Source: Micromonospora cabrerizensis
GTDB lineage: Bacteria > Actinomycetota > Actinomycetes > Mycobacteriales > Micromonosporaceae
NCBI RefSeq assembly: GCF_022230955.1
Contig: NZ_JAKKFI010000083.1
Coordinates: 1 to 64,000, forward strand
Direction: 5' to 3'
Length of the DNA stretch: 64,000 bases
Shown here: in pieces, positions 16,356-25,543 of the stretch
Numbering within the stretch: position 1 is the stretch's first letter
Layout: every line of letters starts with the position of its first letter
Program-made: the position numbers and the translations under genes
Notes under the pieces: generated by a model
Seen by the model: the letters and a program-made list of their open reading frames with translations, nothing else
The model's database searches: none
What the model was told of the DNA's origin: nothing

Positions 16356-16828
16356 CACGCTGCCTCACGTACGCCGTATCGCGAAACCATGAGCTCCAGT
16401 GCGCTCATCGTGTAGACCAGCAACACGGAGCGGTCCAGGTACGCCAGCACCAGGAGACGATGACCTCTTTCGACGCCGCAGCTCCGCCGTACTGAGGACG
16501 GCAGCACCAGGTGACCTTGCCGGTTGATCGTCCACCGCCCGCCGCGCCGCGCGGTCACCGTGATCACGTTGTCCCTAGCGACGAGGTCGACGGGACGACC
16601 GGCGAACCACCCGAGGGCTTGTAGTGGCCTGCGGTCGGCTAGACGGCCGCTTACGTCGACGGATGTGACTGCGCAATGTACCGCCTGAGGCTTGAGGGTC
16701 CGCGCGAGGCGCGGCAACGGCAGGCCGCGGGCGATAAGGTTGTAGTGGTCGTAGGGACCGGCTCCCACCTGACCATCCTCGGGTCCCTTGCTTGCCGATA
16801 CGGCTATCTCACCCTGTTCATGCAGCAC
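16355..16828 (-). CDS. AbrB/SpoVT-type DNA-binding protein coupled to integrase
   Basis: A ~157-aa protein. GTG 16828 has an exceptionally strong Shine-Dalgarno (GGGAGGTGATC) 6 nt upstream. The C-terminal half contains a swapped-hairpin AbrB/MazE motif (GRWTINRQGHLVLPSSVRRS, then GVERGHRLLVLAYLDRSVLL). The N-terminal half is an extra domain with no family I recognise (PYDHYNLIARGLPLPRLART). Pairs of AbrB-like protein and integrase recur in actinobacterial integrative elements, so a role in controlling integrase expression is likely. The stop overlaps the integrase start. Confidence 0.7.
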   Translation of the reverse strand: MLHEQGEIAVSASKGPEDGQVGAGPYDHYNLIARGLPLPRLARTLKPQAVHCAVTSVDVSGRLADRRPLQALGWFAGRPVDLVARDNVITVTARRGGRWTINRQGHLVLPSSVRRSCGVERGHRLLVLAYLDRSVLLVYTMSALELMVSRYGVREAA

Positions 16829-16830
16829 GC

Positions 16831-16847
16831 GATCACCTCCCGTGATC
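16831..16847 (-). promoter_or_regulatory. Inverted repeat enclosing the Shine-Dalgarno of the AbrB-like gene
   Basis: Perfect 6-bp arms (gatcac / gtgatc) flank a 5-nt loop that on the minus-strand mRNA is GGGAG, the core of the ribosome binding site. The hairpin could hide the site in the mRNA, or the DNA dyad could be the regulator's own operator. Confidence 0.4.
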
Positions 16848-17142
16848 AGCAGACCCCCCGGCCAGACGTCGCTGGTGGCTTCGTCCCGCTGTGATCAGTG
16901 GGAGTGCTCCCGACGCCAGCTCAAACCATGCCGAGGTCCGGCTACCGTGCCGCTACCTGTGAGAGCCACGAAAAGCGGCAACGGTAACGCATTCGCCGCT
17001 GGGCCAAGCGCAACCGAGGCTGCGCCGTCGCAACCAGGCCACGCCAGCCGTTCCAGAGCTTGGTGACAACGGCGAACATAGTTGCGTGTAGAGCGAAGGC
17101 AGTCCAACGCGCCGCAGCAGCTACCCCACATAGGCCGCAGAT
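16848..17142. other. Non-coding stretch
   Basis: Lies between the minus-strand gene ending at 17143 and the AbrB-integrase pair. It presumably contains the promoter of that pair. No open frame with coding character and no obvious terminator were found. Confidence 0.4.
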
Positions 17143-18351
17143 CTATAAGAAGAGGTCTGCGGTCTTGGGGAGCCCGACTGCCGCGAGATCGATGTCTAGC
17201 CAGGCGGGCTCGTCACCGTACGCGGCTGCCCACCAGTCGGTGTGTTCGGTCGCCTCACTGGAGAGCGGAACGATGAACGTCTCGCGCACGAGGTAGGGGT
17301 GGGTGAGTCGTCGGAGGAAGACTCCGGACTCGGAACGACCGGTAACCGCTTGGGCGGCGGCATCGTTACCCCCGAAGATCACCCCGGGCCCACTCGACAG
17401 TACGACGCCGTGGGCGTTCGTAGGCCAGGTGATCTTGCTGCGGATCAAGGCAGCGATTGCGTCGATGCGGTCCGCTAGCTCCATCGTGGTCCACTCTGTG
17501 AACTGAAAGAGCCCGTCCAGGCAGTCCACGCGTACCCAGGCAGGCAGCGGGCCGGCGATCTGCGCAGCCTTCTTAGCGAGAGTTCGACCGAGCCGGTGCC
17601 AGCCGTCACGGTTCTGGGGAGCGCCGGTGAAGCTGGGTCCCGGCGGTGACAAGTCCGGGTAGATCGCCACCACTCCAACATCCCCTCGGAGCACCTGCAC
17701 CTCGTGCGACTCTGCTGCAACAGACGCAAGGACGCCGACGGCCCTCAGCCACTCCCGCGTCTCGGTTTCGTCCATGTGATCGTCGAGCGCCACTACACAG
17801 GTCACATCGTGCGTACGCTCGATTCCCCTGATCACGGCCTGGACATGGTCTTCGTAGTCTTCCCACGCCATGTCGACCGCTCCCCGAGGAACCGTGGTGG
17901 TCTCGACCATCCACGGCCTTCGCTCAGGGTCGATGAGGAGATCCGCGTTCTTGACTGAGCCGGGGATCGGCGGCTCGAAGCTACATGGCGATCCGGAGCT
18001 TGCTGCCGCGCGAGCAACCTCCAGTTGAAGCCAGGTGTGCCGCCAGGTTGCGGTGTCCACGCCCTTTCTCATGTTGGTCCGGACTTTCGCGAACGTAGGC
18101 TCACCGGCTGCAGCGTCCAGCCACAGCGCCCATGACAGCAACTGAGGTAGCGCGTAGCGGTGAGTACCGACGAGCAGCAGTTCGCGTGGCACCCAGCCTT
18201 GCTTCTTGTACTGGCGGCCCAGCCAGCTCTCCCCGAGGTGCATGCGCAATCGACCGACAGCCCACCGCGCTGCGGCAACGCCATTGTCGGGCAAGCCATT
18301 GCGGACGATCATCTCGTCGATTAGCTGCCAGGTCGGTCCAGCCTCGCTCAT
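17143..18351 (-). CDS. Hypothetical protein, possible nuclease-like core
   Basis: A 402-aa soluble protein. ATG 18351 (MSEAGPTWQLIDEMIVRNGL) is chosen; the open frame upstream is low-complexity. The N-terminal ~110 residues are helical and look like a small DNA-binding or adaptor segment (LLLVGTHRYALPQLLSW). The middle contains KNADLLIDPERRPWMVETTT, shaped like the D...(D/E)-x-x core of restriction-like folds, but the expected Lys after Glu is Thr. The C-terminal half has SKITWPTNAHGVVLSSGPG. No transmembrane segment. I do not recognise the family. Its place between the integrase and McrBC suggests defence or element maintenance; this is inference. Confidence 0.6.
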   Translation of the reverse strand: MSEAGPTWQLIDEMIVRNGLPDNGVAAARWAVGRLRMHLGESWLGRQYKKQGWVPRELLLVGTHRYALPQLLSWALWLDAAAGEPTFAKVRTNMRKGVDTATWRHTWLQLEVARAAASSGSPCSFEPPIPGSVKNADLLIDPERRPWMVETTTVPRGAVDMAWEDYEDHVQAVIRGIERTHDVTCVVALDDHMDETETREWLRAVGVLASVAAESHEVQVLRGDVGVVAIYPDLSPPGPSFTGAPQNRDGWHRLGRTLAKKAAQIAGPLPAWVRVDCLDGLFQFTEWTTMELADRIDAIAALIRSKITWPTNAHGVVLSSGPGVIFGGNDAAAQAVTGRSESGVFLRRLTHPYLVRETFIVPLSSEATEHTDWWAAAYGDEPAWLDIDLAAVGLPKTADLFL

Positions 18352-18774
18352 CTCGCCAGGATGGTATCGATGAGCCCTCCGTACAAGCTTCTTTTGAAGG
18401 CGGGCAGGATCTCTGACCGCAGGAAAGAAGCCTGGTCGGCGTCGTCCTCGGCACACCGACGAGTGCACCGGTGCTGTGAGGGAGGCGCCGCGGTACCCGT
18501 CCAGCCGGACGGTAGAACGGCGTCAGGTCAGATGGGTTGCCGCGGAGCTACCCCAATGGCAGGGCCGGAGGGCCGGTCCGGAAGGACACACCGCGGGCGG
18601 GCATCCAAGCCGAGAACCCACCGCTCCCCGAACCGCTCCTGTTCACCGAGTCGCATCGCCGCATTGACTCATGCTTATTGCCGGCGACGCCGTCGGAGAG
18701 GATGAACCAGTCCGCAGCGATCGACCGCCGCGTTGCCCTGTCGTTGATCGGCCGCCTGCAGGTCGTCGCCTTCC
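18352..18774. other. Non-coding stretch between defence genes
   Basis: Separates the McrC stop (18775) from the start of the unknown gene (18351). It has short open frames in several phases but no supported start, and no clear hairpin. Presumably the promoter region of the gene starting at 18351. Confidence 0.4.
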
Positions 18775-19962
18775 TCAGTAGGCGCTTGGCGCGGCTGCCC
18801 GCCGCACCAGCGCCGCAACGTCATGGAGAATCTCGTGCGGCTGCCTCAAGAGGTCGAGCGGGTGATGGATGATCTCTATCGTCGTATTCCGGATGTGCTT
18901 GCGCTCCGGCGGAGTCGTTCCCTTCGCGTATACCAGCCATCCAGTTCGCACATCGAGGGCAGCACAGTAGGCGAGCATCTGGTAGGTGTCTCCGTTCGGA
19001 AAACCCGACGTCGGATGCTCAAGCTTGTACTTTGCATCGAACACCGCGACGGGCCGACCGTCGACCAGATAGACCAGGTCGGGCCGAATCGGGATGCTCT
19101 GTTCGGCATCCAGATACGTCCGATACTGCTCCTCCACCACTCCCGGACAGGATCCGAGCGCCTCACGGATCGCGGCGGCGACGAAGTTCTCGAAGACTGT
19201 GGCCATGTTGACGGCGAAGGCAGCGATTGCGATGCCGCCGGCATCGGGCTCAGCGGACTGGTTATCGAGGATCAGCTCGGCCAGCCGGAGTGCGGGCACA
19301 TACCTCATGTTGATCCGACTGGGGCTCCACAGGGGAACCGGCGCATGGGGTGGAAGGACGGGTACGCCGGCAAGGCGTGCGTCCAGCCGCTCCAGCCGCT
19401 CCCGTGCGGACGGCAGGAGCCGGGGCACGGCCAACATTCGGCGTACAGCGGTGCGGAGCAGGCGGTTCTCGACGATGTCGACGGTCCAGTCGTCGAACTG
19501 CACCTCGATCGGCAGCGGTATGGCCGGCCGACGGGCGAACTGCTCGGCGAATCGAACTCGCCCACGGATCAGCGGAAGCGCCTCCTCGAACGAGGTGTAC
19601 CCCTGCAGGAGACCACCAGCGAGGGCCCGCTCGGCCTGCCGGATCAATGACTCGGCCATTGCCGGCCACAGTCCTGACGCCGGTGCCGCAGTTACGTCCT
19701 CTGGGCGGAACCGCGGGTCTTTCGCGTACCCGAGAAAGAACAGCAGCCTCACCACGCCGACCTTCGGCTGCACCTGGACGTCGAGGTCTCCGGCGCGGAC
19801 CGCGCCCACCTTGCCGCCGGGTCGAATACGCCAGCTCCTGCCCTCGGGGGTCAGCTTGACCAGGCCGGACGCCCGGAGTATCCGCACCTGAGCGTCGTCG
19901 AGGGGCCGCAGCACACCACTGGTATCCAGTTCGGGCAGGATGACCGCATCCACGCTGTCCAC
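18775..19962 (-). CDS. mcrC: McrC, endonuclease subunit of McrBC
   Basis: A 395-aa protein starting at GTG 19962, 2 nt after the McrB stop. The N-terminal ~200 residues form the McrB-contacting part (VQVQPKVGVVRLLFFLGYAK, YTSFEEALPLIRGRVRFAEQ). The C-terminal nuclease domain has a PD-(D/E)XK core: IPIRPDLVYLVDGRPVAVFD followed by AKYK near residue 305 (D, then D-A-K), and the downstream helix GDTYQMLAYCAALD. Length and layout agree with the McrC family. It supplies the cleavage activity of a modification-dependent restriction enzyme driven by McrB. Confidence 0.92.
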   Translation of the reverse strand: MDSVDAVILPELDTSGVLRPLDDAQVRILRASGLVKLTPEGRSWRIRPGGKVGAVRAGDLDVQVQPKVGVVRLLFFLGYAKDPRFRPEDVTAAPASGLWPAMAESLIRQAERALAGGLLQGYTSFEEALPLIRGRVRFAEQFARRPAIPLPIEVQFDDWTVDIVENRLLRTAVRRMLAVPRLLPSARERLERLDARLAGVPVLPPHAPVPLWSPSRINMRYVPALRLAELILDNQSAEPDAGGIAIAAFAVNMATVFENFVAAAIREALGSCPGVVEEQYRTYLDAEQSIPIRPDLVYLVDGRPVAVFDAKYKLEHPTSGFPNGDTYQMLAYCAALDVRTGWLVYAKGTTPPERKHIRNTTIEIIHHPLDLLRQPHEILHDVAALVRRAAAPSAY

Positions 19963-19964
19963 TG

Positions 19965-22205
19965 CTACTGCACGTCATCCGAATCATCGGCAACGTTGAC
20001 GGAAGCGGTTTGGGCACGGACCGCAGCCAGTCCGAATCGGCTGTGCACCTGCGCCCGGCTGAGTCGACCGTAGTAGTGCTCCTCGAGCAGCGGGAGCAGA
20101 TCGTGCCGCCAGACGCGCTGGAGCGCAGCCTCATCGTCGAGGCCGGGCCGCATGAGATACGAAGGCCCGATCTTGAAGTCGTGATCTTGGGCACCGATCA
20201 GGGTGTTGAGTGAGACCAACAGCCCGGCACGCTCGTCGTCCTCGCGGCCGTTGGCGGCAAGCCAACTCCCGAGAACATCGCGAACCGGATCCTCGTCGGG
20301 GTGCAGTTCGACGAACGCGAAGCGGCGTCGGATGGCCGCGTCGATCATCGCGATCGACCGATCAGCCGTGTTCATCGTCCCAATGATGAACACGTTGGGT
20401 GGCAAGTTGAACGCCTCGGACGGCGAGTACTGCAGCCGCACCGTGGATTCGCGGTACTCGAGCAAGAAGTACAGCTCACCGAAGACCTTGGCCAGGTTCG
20501 CCCGATTGATTTCATCGATGATCAGCACGTACGGGCGGTGCCGGTCGTTTCTTGCCTGCGAAGCGATCTCCCGCAGCGGGCCTGGTGTCTTGACGAAGCT
20601 CACTGCGCCGCCCTCGACGTTCTCGACTGGCCGGAACCCTTCGAAGAAGTCCTCGTAGGCGTACGACGGGTGGAACTGCACAAGGCGTATCGCGTCCCGC
20701 TCGGCCACGTGGCCCGCCAGCGCTCGGGCCAGGTAAGTCTTGCCGGTGCCTGGTGGGCCGTACAGAATGATCTGCGACCGCTCCTGCCACAGCTCGACCA
20801 GCCCGGTGAGCCAGTGGGTGCTCATGTGTACATGCTCAGCCAACGCCACGGTGGCGGCGTTGAGCTTCAGGGTGGTGGGGCCGACCGCTCGGTCCACGAC
20901 ATCCGCCGTGCTTGCCGTGCCGGTTTCCTGCTCTACCTGGCTGATTGACTCGAAGAGCTCGATCAGCACTGGCAGTGCACCGGTCAGATCGACCACGTTT
21001 CCCTGTTGATCCAGCTCCGCTGGCAGGGGTGCGGGAAGCGCGGCAGCCTCGAGCGACGCGACGGCCCATTCGGCCGGCCGGCGCAGCTCGCTACCGGCTG
21101 CGGCCGGACGAAACTCCGGCCCACCGGCAAGGATTCCCAGATACATCCGGTCGTCGATGAGCGTCGTCACGATGTCGTCGCTTTCCATCTGGCTCAGGAA
21201 AGCATGGAACTCGTTGGCGTAGCTGACACGTTGGGCGTAGTCGAGGTGCCGGTATCCGGTATCCACGGCCGACCGGATGTCGGCCCGGGACGCGCCTAAC
21301 GCGACATCCCCAAGATGCGCGGCACTTAGGGATACGAACGAGTCTTTCAGCCAGTCAGCCAACAGGCGGGGACCCCCGTGACCCGGACGGATCAGCCAGG
21401 CTCGCCGTTCACCGGGCGGCCTCTCCTTGACTCGCCACTGATTCACGAATGGCGGCAGGTAGTAGTCCACTGGCTGGCCGGTCTCGCTCTGGATTCTGGC
21501 GGTGATCCCGAGCAGATCGCGGTTGATAGATGGCGTGCGATCGCCTGGATCGCTGAAGGCGTCGCGGATCGCCCGCTTGTGCCCAGTGTTAACGATCGGC
21601 AGGAAGTGCGTGGGAAACCGCAGATAGAGCAGCGACTCTCGCAGGGATGGAACGATGTTGGCCTCGTCCAACAGGGACTGCCACTCCCAGGGGTCGGCCA
21701 GCGCACGCTGCCGGCGGTCGGGGGAGATGGTCCACCAGTCAGACAGGAGGACGACTGCGTCCGCCAGCCACTTCCAAATCATCGTGTGGCCGCCGATGCC
21801 GCCGTTCCATGTCCCCTGCTCGAACGCGGCCAGCACCTGCTCCGGGATGGCAACTGGTTCCTTCATCCAGCCGAGCACTGTGCTTACCCGTTCGCGCAGC
21901 TTGCCGGCGCTCAGGTTCATCAACGGTAGTCCCTGCAGCGTCAGCAGCTCCGCTGTCAGTTGGATCGCGAGGTCGGATCCAGGCTCGAGTTGCCTGTGCA
22001 GCTTGACCAGGAACGAGTCCGTGCCGGTATCGACCCGTTCGTTGTACAGGTGGAACAGCTCTTCCGCTGTCTCCGCACTCCAGACTGGACGCCCGGGCGT
22101 GAAAAGGGATCCGCCTCGATTCAAGCCCTGCTCGAGGAGCTCCCAGCCAACACGGCGGACCAATTCGTCGTCGCGGGGAGGGACAATCGCAGCACTATCG
22201 TTCAT
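19965..22205 (-). CDS. mcrB: McrB, GTP-dependent translocating subunit of McrBC
   Basis: A 746-aa AAA+ GTPase from ATG 22205. The N-terminal ~430 residues are the target-recognition part and differ from E. coli McrB; they contain LRFPTHFLPIVNTGHKRAI, a segment found in McrB variants from other bacteria. The motor shows Walker A GPPGTGKT near residue 485, Walker B VLIIDEINRAN near 560, and the McrB signature GTMNTADRS that replaces the sensor region. The C-terminus ends in an Asp-rich tail. With McrC it would cut DNA bearing modified cytosines or another recognised modification; the modification read here is unknown because the N-terminal domain is divergent. Confidence 0.93.
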   Translation of the reverse strand: MNDSAAIVPPRDDELVRRVGWELLEQGLNRGGSLFTPGRPVWSAETAEELFHLYNERVDTGTDSFLVKLHRQLEPGSDLAIQLTAELLTLQGLPLMNLSAGKLRERVSTVLGWMKEPVAIPEQVLAAFEQGTWNGGIGGHTMIWKWLADAVVLLSDWWTISPDRRQRALADPWEWQSLLDEANIVPSLRESLLYLRFPTHFLPIVNTGHKRAIRDAFSDPGDRTPSINRDLLGITARIQSETGQPVDYYLPPFVNQWRVKERPPGERRAWLIRPGHGGPRLLADWLKDSFVSLSAAHLGDVALGASRADIRSAVDTGYRHLDYAQRVSYANEFHAFLSQMESDDIVTTLIDDRMYLGILAGGPEFRPAAAGSELRRPAEWAVASLEAAALPAPLPAELDQQGNVVDLTGALPVLIELFESISQVEQETGTASTADVVDRAVGPTTLKLNAATVALAEHVHMSTHWLTGLVELWQERSQIILYGPPGTGKTYLARALAGHVAERDAIRLVQFHPSYAYEDFFEGFRPVENVEGGAVSFVKTPGPLREIASQARNDRHRPYVLIIDEINRANLAKVFGELYFLLEYRESTVRLQYSPSEAFNLPPNVFIIGTMNTADRSIAMIDAAIRRRFAFVELHPDEDPVRDVLGSWLAANGREDDERAGLLVSLNTLIGAQDHDFKIGPSYLMRPGLDDEAALQRVWRHDLLPLLEEHYYGRLSRAQVHSRFGLAAVRAQTASVNVADDSDDVQ

Positions 22206-23131
22206 GATCCGCTTACTCCCCTAGCTGATCGTCAGGTCCGTAGGCGCAAAGCTCAGGTCGGGTGAGGCTGGGCCGACCGGTGAGGGGCGACCAGCTTGAC
22301 GAACCGCCTGCTCCACACCAACCTCAGGCGCACAGAGAGAACCGAGGTCGAAAGAATATCCGGTGGATTCGGCCGGTCAAGCTCTACACGAGAGCGGCCG
22401 GGATGGGCTGTTCGTTGGGTCGAGGCAGCTGCCACCACCACGCGGGTACTGCCAACCATGGTGGGCTCAAGATCACCCCGACGATCACCTCCTCGCCAAG
22501 CACGAATCGATCTTGAGCGTCAACTTTTGCCGCGCGACGAGCACGGCCCGACGCAAACTCCGAGCGACTATTCGGCTGCTTGAGGATGAGTAGCGCCGGA
22601 CGGCAGGATCCCGGCTCCCCAGGGCGATGCGGTGACGCTCTACCCTCATTCGTGCCGTGATCCCAGGGCCTTACGCCATCGACCCTAGCCAAAGCCGCGG
22701 AACCAAGCCGGCCACGGCATCCACCACCGCACAACGTCGGGCAGCCGCAGCGAGCCACTCCGTTCCCGAAGCATCCGCCATCCTGTCTGCCATCGACCCG
22801 CCCGCCGGGGAGCGGGCCGCCGCCCGGCCCGCCACCACCCGCGGACCTCGACGGCTCGTACGGACGCTGGCGGGCCGGGCGGCGGTCTGCTCGGCTTGCC
22901 CGGGTCGTTGGCAGACAGGATGGCCTGCCGCCACCAACCTCGGAGCCGGCGGCCGCGGACCGCCTCCGGCCATCCTGGAGCCGGAGCGCCCCCGCCGGAG
23001 GCGCAGTAGTCGCTATCCACGCGGCATGCCGCCCGCTGACGCAGCTGCCGCTGTCCCCCACTTCGCGCCCCGCCAGGAAGCGCCGGACCAACCTGACGTG
23101 TTTACGATGCAGGCCCGAACAACCTTCCTCA
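22206..23131. other. 0.9-kb non-coding stretch with a long hairpin
   Basis: Lies between the McrB start and the stop of the next minus-strand gene. Long frames on both strands here are repetitive Arg/Ala/Gly/Pro and have no supported starts. The notable content is the long inverted repeat at 22777-22924. It presumably also contains the mcrBC promoter. Confidence 0.5.
22777..22924. repeat. Long imperfect inverted repeat (~57-bp arms)
   Basis: Outer arms ccatcctgtctgcca / tggcagacaggatgg pair perfectly and continue with one mismatch into cgacccg/cgggtcg. Inner arms at 22817-22834 and 22868-22885 pair over 18 bp without mismatch. A ~16-bp unpaired segment separates the two helices, and the loop is 33 nt. 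Could be a structured RNA, a MITE-like remnant or a recombination site. Confidence 0.6.
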
Positions 23132-25375
23132 TCAGCTCTCAAGAAGCCCCGCGTGCTCCAGCACCTGCCGGAGTGCAGGGTCGACGTCGGCATGGCCCCG
23201 TTCGAGGCTTTTCACGGCCACAGTCGAGGCATCTGGCGCGTTGTCAACGTGGAACGTCTCCCAACTTCGACAGATCGGACAGCGGCGGCGAAGCAGGTAG
23301 GGGCGCAGCAGATGAAGCCTGCCGTCCTCATTCCCAAGGTACAAGCTTCCGACCTCGAGGTCGTTGCTCGCGTAAAGTCGCTGACGACTCGGCACCAGGG
23401 CGATGTCGCCCATTAGCTCTTCGTACTCCACCTGGGCAATCCTCTTGAGAGCGTCCCAACGGAGGCCTGTTACATGCACGAAGGGCATGTCGGCGAGGAA
23501 TGAAGCCTGTTCTAACAGGCTCCTCAAGTCAGCGTGTGCTTCCTGGATGGCGGACGGAAGATCAATCGCGTCTACGCGCCGCAGATGCGCCTTGTCGTTA
23601 CGGCGTTGAGCCAGTCGCAGCCGAGCGGATGTCGCCTCCGGGCCAGCAAAGGCGCGACTGATGTCAGTCAGGGGGTCACCATCGGGTATACGGCGGAATG
23701 CTCTGCTCTCCGCTGCCTCCTGAAGGATCGTAGCCCAGTCCCCGAATCCAGGCCCGTTGGTTCCTCCCCGAGACAGTCTTCTCCGGATACCGCCTACGGC
23801 TCCGAGACGAAGCCCCTTGTCGCTTGACAGCGACAAGACTACGAGAGCTGCGTAACATAGCAAGACCTCGCCGGCCTCGAGAATTGCTTCGTAGGCCGCC
23901 TCGTGAAGACCTCTGGAGAGTAGGACCTGCACATCGCTCCACCGGTAGGCGATGGGGTGCGGATAGCGAGTGCGCACCTGATGGCTGAAGTCGTCCAGCA
24001 AAGCCGCAGCTTCCACTCGCATGCGTAGTCGGCGCCCGGATACCAGGATGCGTCGCCTCGCGATGACTGCACTCTCATCTTCGAAGACGGACTCAAGTAT
24101 CGCCTCGGACTCATTCTTCCAGTTCTCTAGCTGCGATCTCGCGGATTCAAGCCCTTCCAGAGTCGCGGCGAGCGCTGCATCGGGCTGCGGAATGCGTAGA
24201 TCACTTAGAATAGAAGGGGCGAGATCGGCAATGGAGAGTCCTGCTGCATACCTCCGAACAAGTGGCGACCGGAGAAACAAGACGGCGACGAGGCGTTGGG
24301 GACCTCCCAGATGCGCGTCGGCGCGCAATGTAACGACGGTATTGTCCGCAGCCAGGGGCAAGTCGTTCGCGGCCACCTCCGCAACACGCAAATTGTTCCG
24401 CGACTGTGGTGAGAATATTCGCCGGAGCAAGATGTCCCCCGCTCGCAGCTGTTGCTCCTGGGAGACCTCCGCCCACCGGGAGGAGTCGTCGCTTCCGGCT
24501 ACGGTGCCGTCGTGCCTGAGATCCCGCCCCGACACGACCCGCACGAGTCCATCCTGCTGCTGATTTTTCAGCATTCGGCGATCAGCAGCCTGATGTAGTG
24601 CTGGTGCCGGAAAGCTAAACAAGTCCCCTAAGCGGGTCGTCGTGCCCCACACATGCAACTCCGACCATCGTGCTGTCAGGACCGGATCGTTCAGCTCGAT
24701 GGAAAGACTCTCGCCCGAGTCCGGAGGGCGGGGCAGGACGTAACCGAACTTCTCACTACCGCTTACGCGGTTTAGAAGGCGTCGGAGATCAGTCTCCGCC
24801 ACCTCGCCCTTCTCATGGCGTGGTAACCGGAATAGCTTGAGGGGTGGAGGTGCCAACGAGCGTGGCCGCCAAAATATTGCTGCGGCCTCAACGCGCTCAT
24901 GAACCTCTGCGAAGATGCCCGCCGCAAAGACAATCAGGCATGGCTGCCAAGACTGATCAACGATCTCGCGGAAGGTCCGGCTGCTGGGAGCAGTTAGTGC
25001 GCTCGTCGGAAGCAATGCCGCCAGTAAGTCTTCGGCGCCACTCGGCCGCGTTGCGGCTACGACGATCTCGTGAATGGTCCGCAAGGCGCTGTCCACTGGA
25101 GCCACCGTCGACCGCCCGGATGTTCGCCCCCACGGCGGAATCAACAGCACCGGTGCGGTCCGAAGTAGACCGGTGGCGCTATCGGCGAGATCTGACGGAG
25201 AACTCGTTGAGTGCGAGCGCCATGCATGCTTTAGCCCTATTGGTCCGTTGTCTTCAGTAGCCACTACAACCGGCTCGCGGCCGTCCAGGCTGACGAAGGC
25301 CAACTCAAGTAGGCGAAGGAACGACGCCTGCCTAGCCATCTGAGGGGAAGTGCCGAAGGTCACGGTAGTGATCAT
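23132..25375 (-). CDS. Methyltransferase-like/HsdS-like specificity protein with zinc knuckle
   Basis: A 747-aa protein from ATG 25375. The first ~190 residues read like the back half of an N6-adenine methyltransferase (AALLPTSALTAPSSRTFREI, FAAGIFAEVHERVEAAAIFW) but no SAM-binding motif or NPPY/F is present. Residues ~230-400 look like an HsdS target-recognition domain (RAGDILLRRIFSPQSRNNLR, LRIPQPDAAL) followed by a coiled coil (LEGLESARSQLENWKNESEA). The C-terminal half is helical and ends in a CPIC zinc-knuckle half (RRRCPICRSWETFHVD). Predicted role: sequence recognition without its own catalysis. It is 168 bp downstream of the DISARM-like operon on the same strand and may be its last member. 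Confidence 0.6.
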   Translation of the reverse strand: MITTVTFGTSPQMARQASFLRLLELAFVSLDGREPVVVATEDNGPIGLKHAWRSHSTSSPSDLADSATGLLRTAPVLLIPPWGRTSGRSTVAPVDSALRTIHEIVVAATRPSGAEDLLAALLPTSALTAPSSRTFREIVDQSWQPCLIVFAAGIFAEVHERVEAAAIFWRPRSLAPPPLKLFRLPRHEKGEVAETDLRRLLNRVSGSEKFGYVLPRPPDSGESLSIELNDPVLTARWSELHVWGTTTRLGDLFSFPAPALHQAADRRMLKNQQQDGLVRVVSGRDLRHDGTVAGSDDSSRWAEVSQEQQLRAGDILLRRIFSPQSRNNLRVAEVAANDLPLAADNTVVTLRADAHLGGPQRLVAVLFLRSPLVRRYAAGLSIADLAPSILSDLRIPQPDAALAATLEGLESARSQLENWKNESEAILESVFEDESAVIARRRILVSGRRLRMRVEAAALLDDFSHQVRTRYPHPIAYRWSDVQVLLSRGLHEAAYEAILEAGEVLLCYAALVVLSLSSDKGLRLGAVGGIRRRLSRGGTNGPGFGDWATILQEAAESRAFRRIPDGDPLTDISRAFAGPEATSARLRLAQRRNDKAHLRRVDAIDLPSAIQEAHADLRSLLEQASFLADMPFVHVTGLRWDALKRIAQVEYEELMGDIALVPSRQRLYASNDLEVGSLYLGNEDGRLHLLRPYLLRRRCPICRSWETFHVDNAPDASTVAVKSLERGHADVDPALRQVLEHAGLLES

Positions 25376-25420
25376 ATTCGCATTCGGTCACATCAGGTGC
25401 CAGGCGGCATCCGTTAATTT

Positions 25421-25442
25421 GGACCCCCTGATCAGGAGGTCC
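25421..25442. promoter_or_regulatory. 22-bp palindrome upstream of the HsdS-like gene
   Basis: A near-perfect dyad with core cctgatcagg and outer arms ggacc/ggtcc, one mismatched pair, 46 bp upstream of ATG 25375. Without a T-run on either strand it is more likely an operator than a terminator. Confidence 0.4.
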
Positions 25443-25543
25443 GCCGCTCAGGCGCATTTGCCAACCCTAGCCTGAAGTGATCTCCTCTGCTCTCGTGGCC
25501 TCACGGTAGGCACGGGCCTGCCACGGCCCGCAGCCACGTCGCA

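Noticed and set aside
22657..23448. Long plus-strand open frame
   Set aside because: Low-complexity Ala/Arg/Pro product, no ribosome site, runs over the inverted repeat and antisense to the start of the well-supported gene at 23132-25375.
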